Of a stretch of 64,000 nt of DNA, positions 11,341 through 21,579 are shown piece after piece. The translations under genes and the position numbers were made by a program. The notes below the pieces were generated by a model. It was not told the DNA's origin. It did not search any database and saw nothing but the letters and a program-made list of their open reading frames with translations. Location of the stretch: assembly GCA_037127255.1 (NCBI GenBank), contig JBANSL010000013.1, positions 82,652,188-82,716,187 on the forward strand, written 5' to 3'. The DNA is from Persicaria tinctoria (Eukaryota > Streptophyta > Magnoliopsida > Caryophyllales > Polygonaceae). How positions within the stretch are numbered: position 1 is the first letter of the stretch; each line of letters begins with the position of its first letter.

Positions 11341-12820
11341 TGATGAGCGGTTTTTAGTCGCTTAAACCGTATCAAAATAAAACTCAAACCTACAAACTAG
11401 TATAGCAAGCAAGTAAGAGGTCGATCCCACAGAGAATCAAGTATTCCTTTGCAATGTGTATTTACCAATTAGTGAAAGGGGGGTTTTTGGGTGATTGAAA
11501 TAAGAACAAAAACAAAATAAACTATAAACAAATTAATGCAAAGCAATTTAGAGAAGATCGCTCTACCTACAACTATCCACTTTATTTGGTTGAATTGATA
11601 TTGTAACTTCCTCTTGTCCTTTTAGTCTTCCTATGAATGCCCTTGTCCCGACCTAATATAGTTACTAGTCCAACCAGTCCTAGCAACCCTTATCAATCGA
11701 ACAGTCCCTAAAGAAGGATTTAACCCAATTGATAGCTTTAAGTTCAGAGATTAACCAAGGTATTTGCAGTCCCTAAAGAGGGATTTAACAACACATTCAA
11801 CTTCCTACTCATTCAAATAGTTCAACCAGCCCTAAAGGAACAAGTTTGCTACTTGGGTTAAGGTTCGCAACCAGGAATCTACAAAACCCTAGCAATTGAA
11901 TTGATCTAACAAGTTGGCCAGACAAGATAGAACAAATCAATAATTAATTAAGCACAAAGAAGTTGAAACATTCAATATAGGAAATAAGGAACAAGATTCA
12001 GAAACTCACAATCAATCCAAACAAAGCTTCAAATTGCAAGTAGAACGAAGAGAGTTTAGTCGCCCATGGCGAACATCGCTCTCTCTCCAATTGTCTGATA
12101 GAACGTAATAGTAGAATAGAAGTTCTCATGAAAAATAACATAAAAGGCCTAATTAAAAGCATCCAAGTCGGCCTCAAAGTGAATAAATTAGAAACTAGGG
12201 TTTTTTCCATCAAAACGGCGCGCGACAGTACGTGCGGCGGGCGCAGCGGCGGGCGCGGCGGCGGGCGCGACGGCGGGCGCAGCGGCGGGCGCGGCAAACC
12301 ATGCGGCGGGCGCAGCATGAATACCGTCCCTGGTGGCGGGCGCAGCGGCGGGCGCGGCAACCCATGCGGCGGGCGCTGCATTGGTCTTTCACGGAAATTC
12401 CGTCTTGAATCAGCTCTCGATGTCAACATGAAAGTTGTAGCCCTCTGAAAGAGCTTTCCAACGCATGGTCATAATAGTCGATCGGACAACCGAGGCCTCC
12501 AGAAAGTGCAAAACAAGTTCAGCATGTCTGGCGACAACTTCTGCAGACTTGTTCTTCGTTTAGGTTCGCTTCTTCTTCTCAGGACCTCTTGAGATCTTCA
12601 TGTAAGCTTCTTCGATCCACTAGACATTCTCATCCAATGCGTTATCAACCCATGTCTCCTCCTCGGATCCACGATTACCTGAAATAATCAATAAAAACGT
12701 GTAGATTCCGATTCCACCAACATAGAGAGCAAATATGCAAATTGTAATCAAATCATGGATGAAATGCATCTTAAATAAGCTAAATGCAACCTATTATGCC
12801 TACCTAAATGCATGCTATCA
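11341..12820 (-). repeat. LTR (3-prime LTR of the non-autonomous element)
   Basis: A 1,480-bp LTR with TG...CA ends; on the minus strand it starts TGATAGCATGC and ends CGCTCATCA. It differs from its partner by two substitutions (near 12420 and 12494) and by three extra 12-bp GC units at 12234-12293. It abuts LINE ORF2 at 11340. Confidence 0.92.
12234..12380. repeat. GC-rich 12-bp tandem repeat inside the LTR
   Basis: Units of GCGGCGGGCGCR occur five times in a row at 12234-12293, with further single units to about 12380. The matching block in the other LTR has two consecutive units. On the minus strand it reads as Arg/Pro-rich sequence, but both strands are open only because of the composition, so I do not call a protein. 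Confidence 0.85.
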
Positions 12821-12840
12821 AACTCCCCCACACTTAACCT
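12821..12840 (-). other. Polypurine tract of the LTR element
   Basis: The minus strand reads AAGTGTGGGGGAGTT directly before the 3-prime LTR. This is the usual plus-strand primer position and a common form in plant Ty3-type elements. Confidence 0.8.
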
Positions 12841-13239
12841 TTGCTTGTCGTCAAGCAATGATAGAATGAACATGAATCAATGTATCCCACAGGAAATCCC
12901 TTCAAGTTTCAACCTCATCAAAAAGCAACATCACAGCAGGTGAAAACATAAACCAAACAAACAAATGTCATAGCATGTATTATAGTGATCAAAGCTTAGA
13001 AGTAGACATCATCCAACCTCACCAGAAATATGTGTTTCACTCATGTGTTTAGGCTTTAAGGTACAACTCTCTACTCAATCCAAAATGCACTAAGCTCATA
13101 GACATTGACCACCATATCACCAAATATCTACCGAAATGTCATTACTTGCGGGACACAATAAAGAAAACTAAATAAAATGTGACACTTTTTTTTTCTTTTT
13201 CTTTGGTTTTCTTTTCTCTTTTTTTTTCTTGTCTTGGTG

Positions 13240-13495
13240 CTTTCCTTACGCGAAGCGCAAACATGGGTGTCATGAATGGCCCCGGTCTATCAACACCTCA
13301 ACTTACTAATATGAAGTCCACTCGAACACCTTTTGACGCAAGTTGCAAACATGGGTGTCATGAATGAACCTGGTTACTCAATGATCAAGCTTCTTTCCTA
13401 GTGGATAGTTTTCAACACCTTTTTGCGCGAATCATACCCATGGGTGTCATGCGTAGACCCGGTTACTCAGTGCATCAACCATTGCCACCTTATTT
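13240..13495. repeat. Three imperfect tandem copies of an 88-89 bp unit
   Basis: CATGGGTGTCATG occurs at 13262, 13350 and 13439 with similar flanks (ACACCTTTTTGCGC upstream, CCCGGTTACTCA downstream). It lies in the non-coding 3-prime part of the LTR element interior, so it is element-specific, not host sequence. Confidence 0.8.
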
Positions 13496-14020
13496 ACTAG
13501 ATATGCATAAAATTCAAATAATAAACTCAAAATATAAACATAAACTCCGCAAGCAACAACCATGTGAGTCGGTCTTTAGAAATAGATACTGCAGTCAACG
13601 CCAAGAGGTAGCAACACTAGGAGAGTAATTCACACAACTGAGCAAAAGAATTCAAATAAGGCCAAACATCCTCACAGGGTCATGTTTTTAGGATTTCAAT
13701 CATACTTTAGCTCAATCATACATGCTCAATTATATTTGCTAGCTCATGTTCCACAAAAATCAAATACAGACAAAAATCAAAACATCCAGAACTCCATGGG
13801 ATTTTTATGAATCATGCTTGAAATTTAAAATAGAGGACAAACTAAGTCAGATGGGTATTTAATAACACTTAAATGCAATGCGTGATATTTTTGGATTTTT
13901 TTCATATGCAGTATATGAATAAAAATAAACATGACAACATAAATAAACATGATAACATAAGTAAACATGATATCATAAGTAAACATGATATGCAAATTCT
14001 ATATATATGCAATGCAATCC

Positions 14021-14058
14021 CTCCCCCACACTTAAACCTTTCATTGTCCTCAATGAAA
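14021..14058 (-). repeat. Internal second copy of the polypurine-tract block
   Basis: The minus strand reads GAGGACAATGAAAGGTTTAA and then GTGTGGGGGAG. This closely copies the block at 12823-12860 next to the 3-prime LTR, about 1.2 kb away. Confidence 0.75.
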
Positions 14059-14280
14059 CATAAAAGACAACAAAAAAATAAAAACATAGAGAAAGAGATG
14101 AATGAAATACTCACAATGTGGTGGAAGGGGCGATATAGGTCGGATCTGAGCATTGCGCGCGTCGGGTTAAAGAAAACTAGCTAACTAGGAATTGAAATAA
14201 CTAAAACTTACCTCGGGTTGCCTCCCGAGAAGCGCCTTTCTTTAATGTCATTGGCTTGACTTATTCTCAATCTCAAGACC

Positions 14281-15189
14281 TTATTTCTCAGACATTGTCA
14301 AGGCCCTCAGTAACATATCATATTCCTGTGCACACATCTTGCAAAGCACATCATAGCACAATAAATTGAAAGCATAAAATGCGGAACTCAAGAACCCTTT
14401 CAATCTATCAAATAGTCTAGTATGACTCTCTGTAGAAGGAATATGATACCACCAACACAGTTCCGCTGGTGGCTTCTCAAAATAGCAGTCAAAAGGATCA
14501 ACATATACACCATTAACTTCAAAATTGCAAAAGTTTACCTTTATTACCTCTTTAGCCTCAGCTGATGGCTCTAGACCTGGTTCATCAATAGGCGAGATCA
14601 GAATGGATGGTGCAGATGGAGTAGGAGACACATCACATGTAACCTCATGCGTCGACTCATGAGATTCCAAGCCAGGAAGCACTAGACCATCTCCTCCATC
14701 ATCTAAGAAACTATCGTTGTCTGCAACCAATTCCTCCTCATTCGGCATGTCATTGTCATGTTGAAACCACATAGGAGGGAATGAACTAAGTGTAATGATT
14801 TCGATAGGATCTTCCATTCTTTCATCCTTGAAAGACTCAAGGGGTGGTGGGGTGGGTTTCTCAAAATCAAGGGAAGTCGATGGGGGCTCATTCGTAGCAG
14901 TACGGTGATCGCCGCCCTCCTGCGACGGTTGCCGCTCCTCAAAAATTTCACCCTCCGTTATGACTTCAACTCCTTCTTCTAAGCCCCTTTCCTTCTCACG
15001 TTTTGCACTTAAAATTTGAATGAGTTTGTTCAACTGATTCTCCAAGTTCTTACTACTCTCAGGAGTCTGAGCATGCTCTTGCAACCTCTGTGTAAGGCTA
15101 TGGAATGGATCCTCCAGGTATGTGACAGAGTTCTCCATTGGCGGAGGAGACATGGTGAGCAATTCTTCTTGTGCAACATGGTAATCCAT
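14281..15189 (-). CDS. 302-residue ORF of the non-autonomous LTR element, function unknown
   Basis: The start ATG at 15189 follows the gag-like frame by 15 bases. Residues ~25-70 are helical and charged (LTQRLQEHAQ, LENQLNKLIQILSAKREK), like the coiled segment after gag in Athila-type elements. Residues ~70-190 are acidic and Pro/Ser-rich. The last ~100 residues form a more ordered Cys/aromatic-rich block (VNGVYVDPFDCYFEKPPAEL, CWWYHIPSTESHTRLFDRL) that I do not recognise. There is no protease, RT or integrase motif. The frame is open over its whole length in a very young element, so it may be translated. It could also be an unselected relic; only a family alignment would tell. Confidence 0.6.
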   Translation of the reverse strand: MDYHVAQEELLTMSPPPMENSVTYLEDPFHSLTQRLQEHAQTPESSKNLENQLNKLIQILSAKREKERGLEEGVEVITEGEIFEERQPSQEGGDHRTATNEPPSTSLDFEKPTPPPLESFKDERMEDPIEIITLSSFPPMWFQHDNDMPNEEELVADNDSFLDDGGDGLVLPGLESHESTHEVTCDVSPTPSAPSILISPIDEPGLEPSAEAKEVIKVNFCNFEVNGVYVDPFDCYFEKPPAELCWWYHIPSTESHTRLFDRLKGFLSSAFYAFNLLCYDVLCKMCAQEYDMLLRALTMSEK

Positions 15190-15204
15190 ATAACAGAAAA
15201 AATC

Positions 15205-15420
15205 TCACAACCCCGACAATCCTCCTAACCGCTTCAGGCCTCCGTTACTCAGGTGCTCAGCAAGCGCTCGCGTCGCAACAGTCATCCCATCAATTATGCA
15301 CATAATCATATCTCGGATGCTGAATTGATAACCCCATGAACCAAGGTTGTCAACATACTCATGCAATCTAGTGAAGTATTGGTGAAAGTTCTCACCTTCA
15401 AACTGCGCTAATCTCAACAT
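15205..15420 (-). CDS. Short gag-like ORF of the non-autonomous LTR element
   Basis: A 71-residue frame starts about 110 bases after the primer site. FEGENFHQYFTRLHEYVDNL followed by FSIRDMIMCIIDGM resembles the C-terminal half of the plant retrotransposon gag domain (the usual E(S/N)F..Y..RF and LI..F..GL blocks). It lacks the N-terminal half and any zinc knuckle, so it is a truncated capsid remnant. It may act in packaging, or be dead. Confidence 0.55.
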   Translation of the reverse strand: MLRLAQFEGENFHQYFTRLHEYVDNLGSWGYQFSIRDMIMCIIDGMTVATRALAEHLSNGGLKRLGGLSGL

Positions 15421-15529
15421 CTTAAAAAGTTAGTAGCTAGGGCGTTGTGAACCGTAAGATAGGTTCCCAACGGGTTAGATATATGCACAAAAATCAATAA
15501 ATACACAAAACAAAAAAATAAACTCGATT

Positions 15530-15547
15530 CCCCGGCAACGCCGCCAA
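15530..15547 (-). other. Primer-binding site of the LTR element
   Basis: The minus strand reads TTGGCGGCGTTGCCGGGG two bases inside the 5-prime LTR. The common plant Athila/Tat form is TTGGCGCCGTTGCCGGGG, so one base differs. It sets the element's orientation as minus. Confidence 0.8.
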
Positions 15548-15549
15548 TT

Positions 15550-16993
15550 TGATGAGCGGTTTTTAGTCGCTTAAACCGTATCAAAATAAAACTCAAACCT
15601 ACAAACTAGTATAGCAAGCAAGTAAGAGGTCGATCCCACAGAGAATCAAGTATTCCTTTGCAATGTGTATTTACCAATTAGTGAAAGGGGGGTTTTTGGG
15701 TGATTGAAATAAGAACAAAAACAAAATAAACTATAAACAAATTAATGCAAAGCAATTTAGAGAAGATCGCTCTACCTACAACTATCCACTTTATTTGGTT
15801 GAATTGATATTGTAACTTCCTCTTGTCCTTTTAGTCTTCCTATGAATGCCCTTGTCCCGACCTAATATAGTTACTAGTCCAACCAGTCCTAGCAACCCTT
15901 ATCAATCGAACAGTCCCTAAAGAAGGATTTAACCCAATTGATAGCTTTAAGTTCAGAGATTAACCAAGGTATTTGCAGTCCCTAAAGAGGGATTTAACAA
16001 CACATTCAACTTCCTACTCATTCAAATAGTTCAACCAGCCCTAAAGGAACAAGTTTGCTACTTGGGTTAAGGTTCGCAACCAGGAATCTACAAAACCCTA
16101 GCAATTGAATTGATCTAACAAGTTGGCCAGACAAGATAGAACAAATCAATAATTAATTAAGCACAAAGAAGTTGAAACATTCAATATAGGAAATAAGGAA
16201 CAAGATTCAGAAACTCACAATCAATCCAAACAAAGCTTCAAATTGCAAGTAGAACGAAGAGAGTTTAGTCGCCCATGGCGAACATCGCTCTCTCTCCAAT
16301 TGTCTGATAGAACGTAATAGTAGAATAGAAGTTCTCATGAAAAATAACATAAAAGGCCTAATTAAAAGCATCCAAGTCGGCCTCAAAGTGAATAAATTAG
16401 AAACTAGGGTTTTTTCCATCAAAACGGCGCGCGACAGTACGTGCGGCGGGCGCAGCGGCGGGCGCGGCAAACCATGCGGCGGGCGCAGCATGAATACCGT
16501 CCCTGGTGGCGGGCGCAGCGGCGGGCGCGGCAACCCATGCGGCGGGCGCTGCATTGGTCTTTCACGGAAATTCCGTCTTGAATCAGCTCTCGACGTCAAC
16601 ATGAAAGTTGTAGCCCTCTGAAAGAGCTTTCCAACGCATGGTCATAATAGTCGATCGGACAACCGAGGTCTCCAGAAAGTGCAAAACAAGTTCAGCATGT
16701 CTGGCGACAACTTCTGCAGACTTGTTCTTCGTTTAGGTTCGCTTCTTCTTCTCAGGACCTCTTGAGATCTTCATGTAAGCTTCTTCGATCCACTAGACAT
16801 TCTCATCCAATGCGTTATCAACCCATGTCTCCTCCTCGGATCCACGATTACCTGAAATAATCAATAAAAACGTGTAGATTCCGATTCCACCAACATAGAG
16901 AGCAAATATGCAAATTGTAATCAAATCATGGATGAAATGCATCTTAAATAAGCTAAATGCAACCTATTATGCCTACCTAAATGCATGCTATCA
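15550..16993 (-). repeat. LTR (5-prime LTR of the non-autonomous element)
   Basis: A 1,444-bp LTR with the same ends as 11341-12820. It is followed on the minus strand by two bases and then the primer-binding site. It has two of the 12-bp GC units (16443-16466), where the partner has five. Confidence 0.92.
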
Positions 16994-16996
16994 AAC

Positions 16997-18664
16997 TACC
17001 GACAATTTTTCTGGAACAAATCAGCGTCGTCGACTCCTCTTATTAGCCGGGATAAAATCTGTTCAGACACCTTGGCAGGCGGTTTAGGGATCTACAAAGC
17101 CGAAACCATGAACACTGCATTACAAATGAAACTCCTATGGAAAATCATTGCTGAACCGACTAATGTCTGGGTTCAGGTAATCAAAGAAAAATATCTTAAA
17201 GGTACTGAATTACTTTCTTACCAACAGAAGGGTGGAACCTCTTGGCAGTGGTCAAAACTGATGCTTATTCGGAAAGTTTTTGCAAAAGGACTTCGATGGG
17301 TGGTTGGCGATGGCCGTACGATTAACTTTTGGTCGGACTATTGGGCCTCAGAAGGTTTGCTCCTTGATCATCTGGTGCTTCCTCTTTCAGTTGATCAATT
17401 GTCTTGGAAGGTGAGTCGTTTTCTTACGGACTCCAATTGTTGGGATATCTCTGCTTTAACAAGAGATCTTGCGAGTGTTCTTCCTCAACATGTTATAGAT
17501 GAGATTCTGGCTATTCATCTGCCAGTTCTACACATCACGGATAGATTGTATTGGGGTCCTAGCCCGTCTGGGTGGTTTACGACCAAGTCGGCTTCGACAA
17601 TGATCCCGAATGGCTCCCAACTGCATAATTTCCACTGTCCTTGGATTTGGAAGCTTGATGTCCCTCCGAAGATTAAGCACTTCCTTTGGAAGATTGCTCG
17701 AGATGGGTTGCCATCTAAGGAACGACTACAACGTTCGCATGTCTCTGTTCCTATGGCATGTATGTTCAGGGATTGCACTTTGGAATCAACCAACCATATT
17801 CTACTAGACTGTATAATGACAAAACAGGTTCTAGCTATTCTTAATATTTCTTTACCCGTTAATTTGAGCTGCAACTTTAATAACCATAGGAATGATATAG
17901 CTCTAGAAAGCATTCGTGACCATATTGGCCCTAAGCTAATGTCGAACCTTGCATTCTGCTGGTGGGCTCTCTGGACTCACAGGAACCACCTCGTTTTTAA
18001 CCCTACGGATGCTCCAGACCTGAACCGTATTAAGGCCTTACTCCTAACGGCACAACAAACTTGGATTCAAGCATCATATTTTAATTTAAAATTGGATGAT
18101 TGGGATGATAACCCTAACAGAAGCCCTCCGCTTCATCATAGTTCTAGTGGCTATAAACCTAAAAACAAGAAAAGACATGTGATATGGGCTAAACCACCCC
18201 TTAATTATGTAAAACTAAATTTTGATGGTTCTAGGTTACTGTGTGGTAAGGCATCCTTTGGTTTTGTTATCCGTAACCCGGATGCTTCTGTAATCTCCCT
18301 TAGTGGGGGTTTATGTGGTGGTATGCCCCCTATCTATGCGGAAGCTCTTGGCCTACGTAATGGCTTGCTAAGAGCCGACTCTCTACGTTTGTATAATGTC
18401 CTTATAGAGGGGGATAATCTTACCATTGTTAAAGTTCTTTTGGGCGAATGGAGTTGCCCTTGGATTATCGAAATCCTGGTAACGGAGATTAGACTACTTT
18501 TGTGTAAATTTAATTCTGTTTCAATTCGTCATATTTTCAGGGAAGCAAATACGGTTGCAGATTGGATTGCGCATCTGGCTTACTGTATCCCTGTCGACGA
18601 AGCTTTGGAGGCCAATGAAGAACTGCGTGTTCTCGTCCGTAAGGACGCTCTAGGATTGAGTTAG
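16997..18664 (+). pseudogene. LINE ORF2, C-terminal part (zinc-binding region and RNase H)
   Basis: This continues the ORF2 frame after the LTR element, beginning with YRQFFWN. An in-frame ATG at 16985 lies inside the LTR and is not the natural start. A zf-RVT-like region includes PWIWKLDVPPKIKHFLWK. An RNase H domain follows with LNFDGS, YAEALGL, IEGDNL and REANTVADWIAH, supplying the Asp-Glu-Asp-Asp metal ligands. It ends at 18664 close to the poly(A). It has no stops, and the only damage seen is separation from the first half. Confidence 0.9.
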
Positions 18665-20888
18665 ACCGCCTGTGGTCTGCTATCCTAAATCTTTCCTTGT
18701 ATTCAAAAAAAAAAAATAAAAAAAAAATCTTTATAGACACTTTCACCGCTATGGAAAAAGGGTCATAGACACTGTAATCAAAGAAAAATCCTAGGAAAAA
18801 GGAAGCACAAACCCTATAGGGGCTAATGAGAAACCGATATTCATGTGGTGACAGTTTTCCTCTAATAAATGAATGGGTAAGGGGGTCATAGACGTTGTAA
18901 TCAAAATAAAAACAGGGTCCTAGATACTGTCATCACTATAAAAACAAGGTCATAGACGCTATAATAAAAAAGAAAACCCTAAGACGTTGTAATCATAATA
19001 AAAACAGGGTTATAAACACTGTCACCACTATGAAAAAAGCGTCAAAGACACTGTAATCAAAGCAAAACCCTACAACAAGAGAGGCACAAACCCTATAGGG
19101 GCTAATGAGAAGCCAAAATACATGTCATGATAGTTCTCCTTTAATATATGAATGAGTAAGAAGGTCATAGTCTCATAGACGTTGTAGTGGGTTTGCATAA
19201 TGTCTTACATAAATAAAAACTAATTTTAGCATTTCTCTTTTAGTATAGGTATATTAACCAATTAAATATTTTTTTATTTATTTAAATAAATTATTAGTGG
19301 CGCCACTATTATAAAAACAAATTTATTCACTTTTTAAAGTGCTATAGACACTGTAACCAAAATAAAAATAGGGTTATAAACACTGTAATCAAAATAAAAC
19401 AGGGTCATAAACACTGTAACCAAAAGAAAACCCTAGGACAAGGGAATCACAAACCTTATAGGGGCTAATGAGAAGCAAAAATATGTGTGGTGACAGTTCT
19501 CCATTAATATATGAATGAGTAAGAAGGTCATAGTCTCATAGACGTTGTAACCAAAATAAAAACAGGGTCATAGACACTGTCACCACTATAAAAACAAGGT
19601 CATATACACTGTAATCAAAGGAAAATCCAGCAAAAAAACATGTGGTGACAGTGTAACCAAATAAATAAAGTCATTGATATTGTCATCACTATAAAAATAG
19701 GGTCATAGTCTCATAGACACTGTAACCAAGGGAAAATCCTAAGACAAGTGAAGCACAAACCTAAAGAGGCTTATGAGAAGTCAAAATACATGTGGTGACA
19801 ATTATTGTCTAATTTCTAATTTCTAGTTTTCTAGATTTTTTTAAAGTAGTGTCACCACAATAAAAAAAAATAAAAATGTAACTACTGTTGTAACCACTAT
19901 AAAAAACAAATTCATAGATAATGTCACCACTATAAAAACATGGTCATAGACACTGTAATCAAAGGGAAATCATATGATAAGGGAAGTAGAAACCCTATAT
20001 GGGCTAATGAGAAGCCAAAATAAATATGGTGACAGTTCTTCTCTAATATATGAATGAGTAAGAGGGTCATAAACGTTGTAAGCAAAATAAAAATAGGATC
20101 ATAGACACTGTAATCAAATAAAAACCCTAGGAAAAGGGAAGTACAAACCCTACAGGGGCTAATGAGAAGCCAAAATATAAGTGGTGACAGTTCTCCTCTA
20201 ATATATGAATGGGTAAGAGCCTAAGAGGGTCATAGACGATGTAACCAAAATAAAATCAAGGTCATAGACACTGTCACCACTATAAAAAATGGTCATAGAC
20301 ACTGTAATCAAATGAAAACCCTATGAAATGGGTAGCACAAACCCTATAGGGCTAATGAGAAGTCAAAATACATGTGATTACAGTTCTTCTCTAATTTCTA
20401 ATATCTAGTTTTATCGATTTTTTGAAAGTAGTGTCACCACAATTAAAAAAATTAAAAATGTAACTATTGTTGTCACCATAATAAAAATAAAGTCATAGAT
20501 ACTGTCATCACTATAAAAACATGGTCATAGACACTGTAATCAAAGAGAAATCATATGATAAGGGAAGCACAACCCCTATAGGGTTAATGAGAAGCCAAAA
20601 TAAATGTGGTGACAATTCTCCTCTAATACATGAATGGGTAAGAGGGTCGTAGACACTATAATCAAAATAAAAACAGTGTCATAGCCACTGTCACCACTAT
20701 AAAAACAAAGTCATAGACACTTTAATCAAAAGGAAAACCCTATATACGATGTAACCAAAATAAAAACAGCTTTATAGACACTGTCACCACTATGAAAAAA
20801 GTTTCACCGATACTGTAATCAAAGGAAAACCCTTGGAAAAGGGAAGCACAAACCCTAAAAGGGCTAATGAGAAGCCAAAAGAACATGT

Positions 20889-20976
20889 GATGTACAATAT
20901 GGTTTAGGGTTTAGGGCCAAGGCCCTAAACCCTCAATCCTAAACTCTAAACCCTAAAATGTTAAGTACAGTACATC
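20889..20976. repeat. Telomere-like inverted repeat inside the array
   Basis: Two TTTAGGG units on one side meet CCCTAAA units on the other around a palindrome of 10-bp arms, GTTTAGGGCC and GGCCCTAAAC, separated by AA. Outer arms GATGTAC and GTACATC enclose it. It interrupts one module of the array. Confidence 0.75.
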
Positions 20977-21531
20977 GTTAAGAGATGATTGTTGTCACCA
21001 AATGGAAAACCCTAGGAAAAGGTAAGCATAAACCCTAAAGGAGCTAATGAGAAGCCAAAAGACATTAGGTGGACAGTTCTCCTTCAATATATGAATGGTT
21101 AAGAGAGTCATAGACACTGTCACCACTATGAGAATAGGATAATAGATATTGTAATAAAAGGAAACCTTATAGACGTTGTAACCACAATAAAAACAGGGTT
21201 ATAGACATTGTCACCACTATGAAAAAAGGGTCAAAGACACTGTAATCAAATGAAAACCCTAAGACAAGGGAGACACAAACCCTATATATAGAGGCTAATG
21301 AGAAGCCAAAAATACATGTGGTGACAGTTCTCCTCTAATAAATAAATGGGTAAGGGGATCATAGACGCTGTAATCAAAATAAAAACAGGGCCATAGACAC
21401 TGTAACCAAAGAAAAACAAGGCTATGGACACTGTAACCAACATAAAAACAGGTTCATTGACAGTGCAATCAAAGGGAAACATAGGACAAGGGAAATAATT
21501 TTTTGATGGCAGATTCGTTTCAAGAGTTTTT

Positions 21532-21579
21532 TTTACGGGGTCACTGTCACCACTCTTATCAGTGGTGACTCGCCGTAAA
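21532..21579. repeat. Nested hairpin at the right end of the array
   Basis: Inner arms GTCACCACT and AGTGGTGAC surround CTTATC, and outer arms TTTACGG and CCGTAAA enclose them. The stems are perfect but short. It is probably part of a decayed fold-back element. Confidence 0.65.

Larger units (their letters stand above)
11341..16993 (-). mobile_element. Young non-autonomous Ty3-type LTR retrotransposon (gag remnant, no pol)
   Basis: Two direct LTRs (11341-12820, 15550-16993) bound a 2.73-kb interior. Orientation is minus: a primer site TTGGCGGCGTTGCCGGGG follows the right-hand LTR, and a purine tract AAGTGTGGGGGAGTT precedes the left-hand LTR. Reading both LTRs base by base I find two substitutions plus one 36-bp length difference in a GC-rich 12-mer array, so insertion was very recent. 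The interior carries a gag-like frame and a second frame, but no protease, RT, RNase H or integrase. This fits the TR-GAG/LARD class, mobilised by a related autonomous element, probably of the Athila/Tat lineage from the primer-site type. Confidence 0.92.
8839..18727 (+). mobile_element. L1-type LINE with poly(A) end, split by an LTR element
   Basis: ORF2 starts at 8839 with MNITTWNCRGLGH, is interrupted at 11340 by the LTR element 11341-16993, and resumes at about 16997 up to the stop at 18664. A short 3-prime tail ends in an A-rich tract at 18705-18727. Domain order (endonuclease, reverse transcriptase, zinc-binding RT-associated region, RNase H) is that of plant L1 LINEs with a C-terminal RNase H. 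Both parts are free of stops, so the LINE was probably intact in ORF2 when the LTR element landed. The upstream limit is uncertain; 7090-8838 may belong to it. Confidence 0.88.

Noticed and set aside
11998..12448. Arg/Pro-rich and Gly/Arg-rich reading frames on both strands of the LTR
   Set aside because: They arise from the 12-bp GC repeat, appear on both strands, change length between the two LTRs and have no start context or domain.
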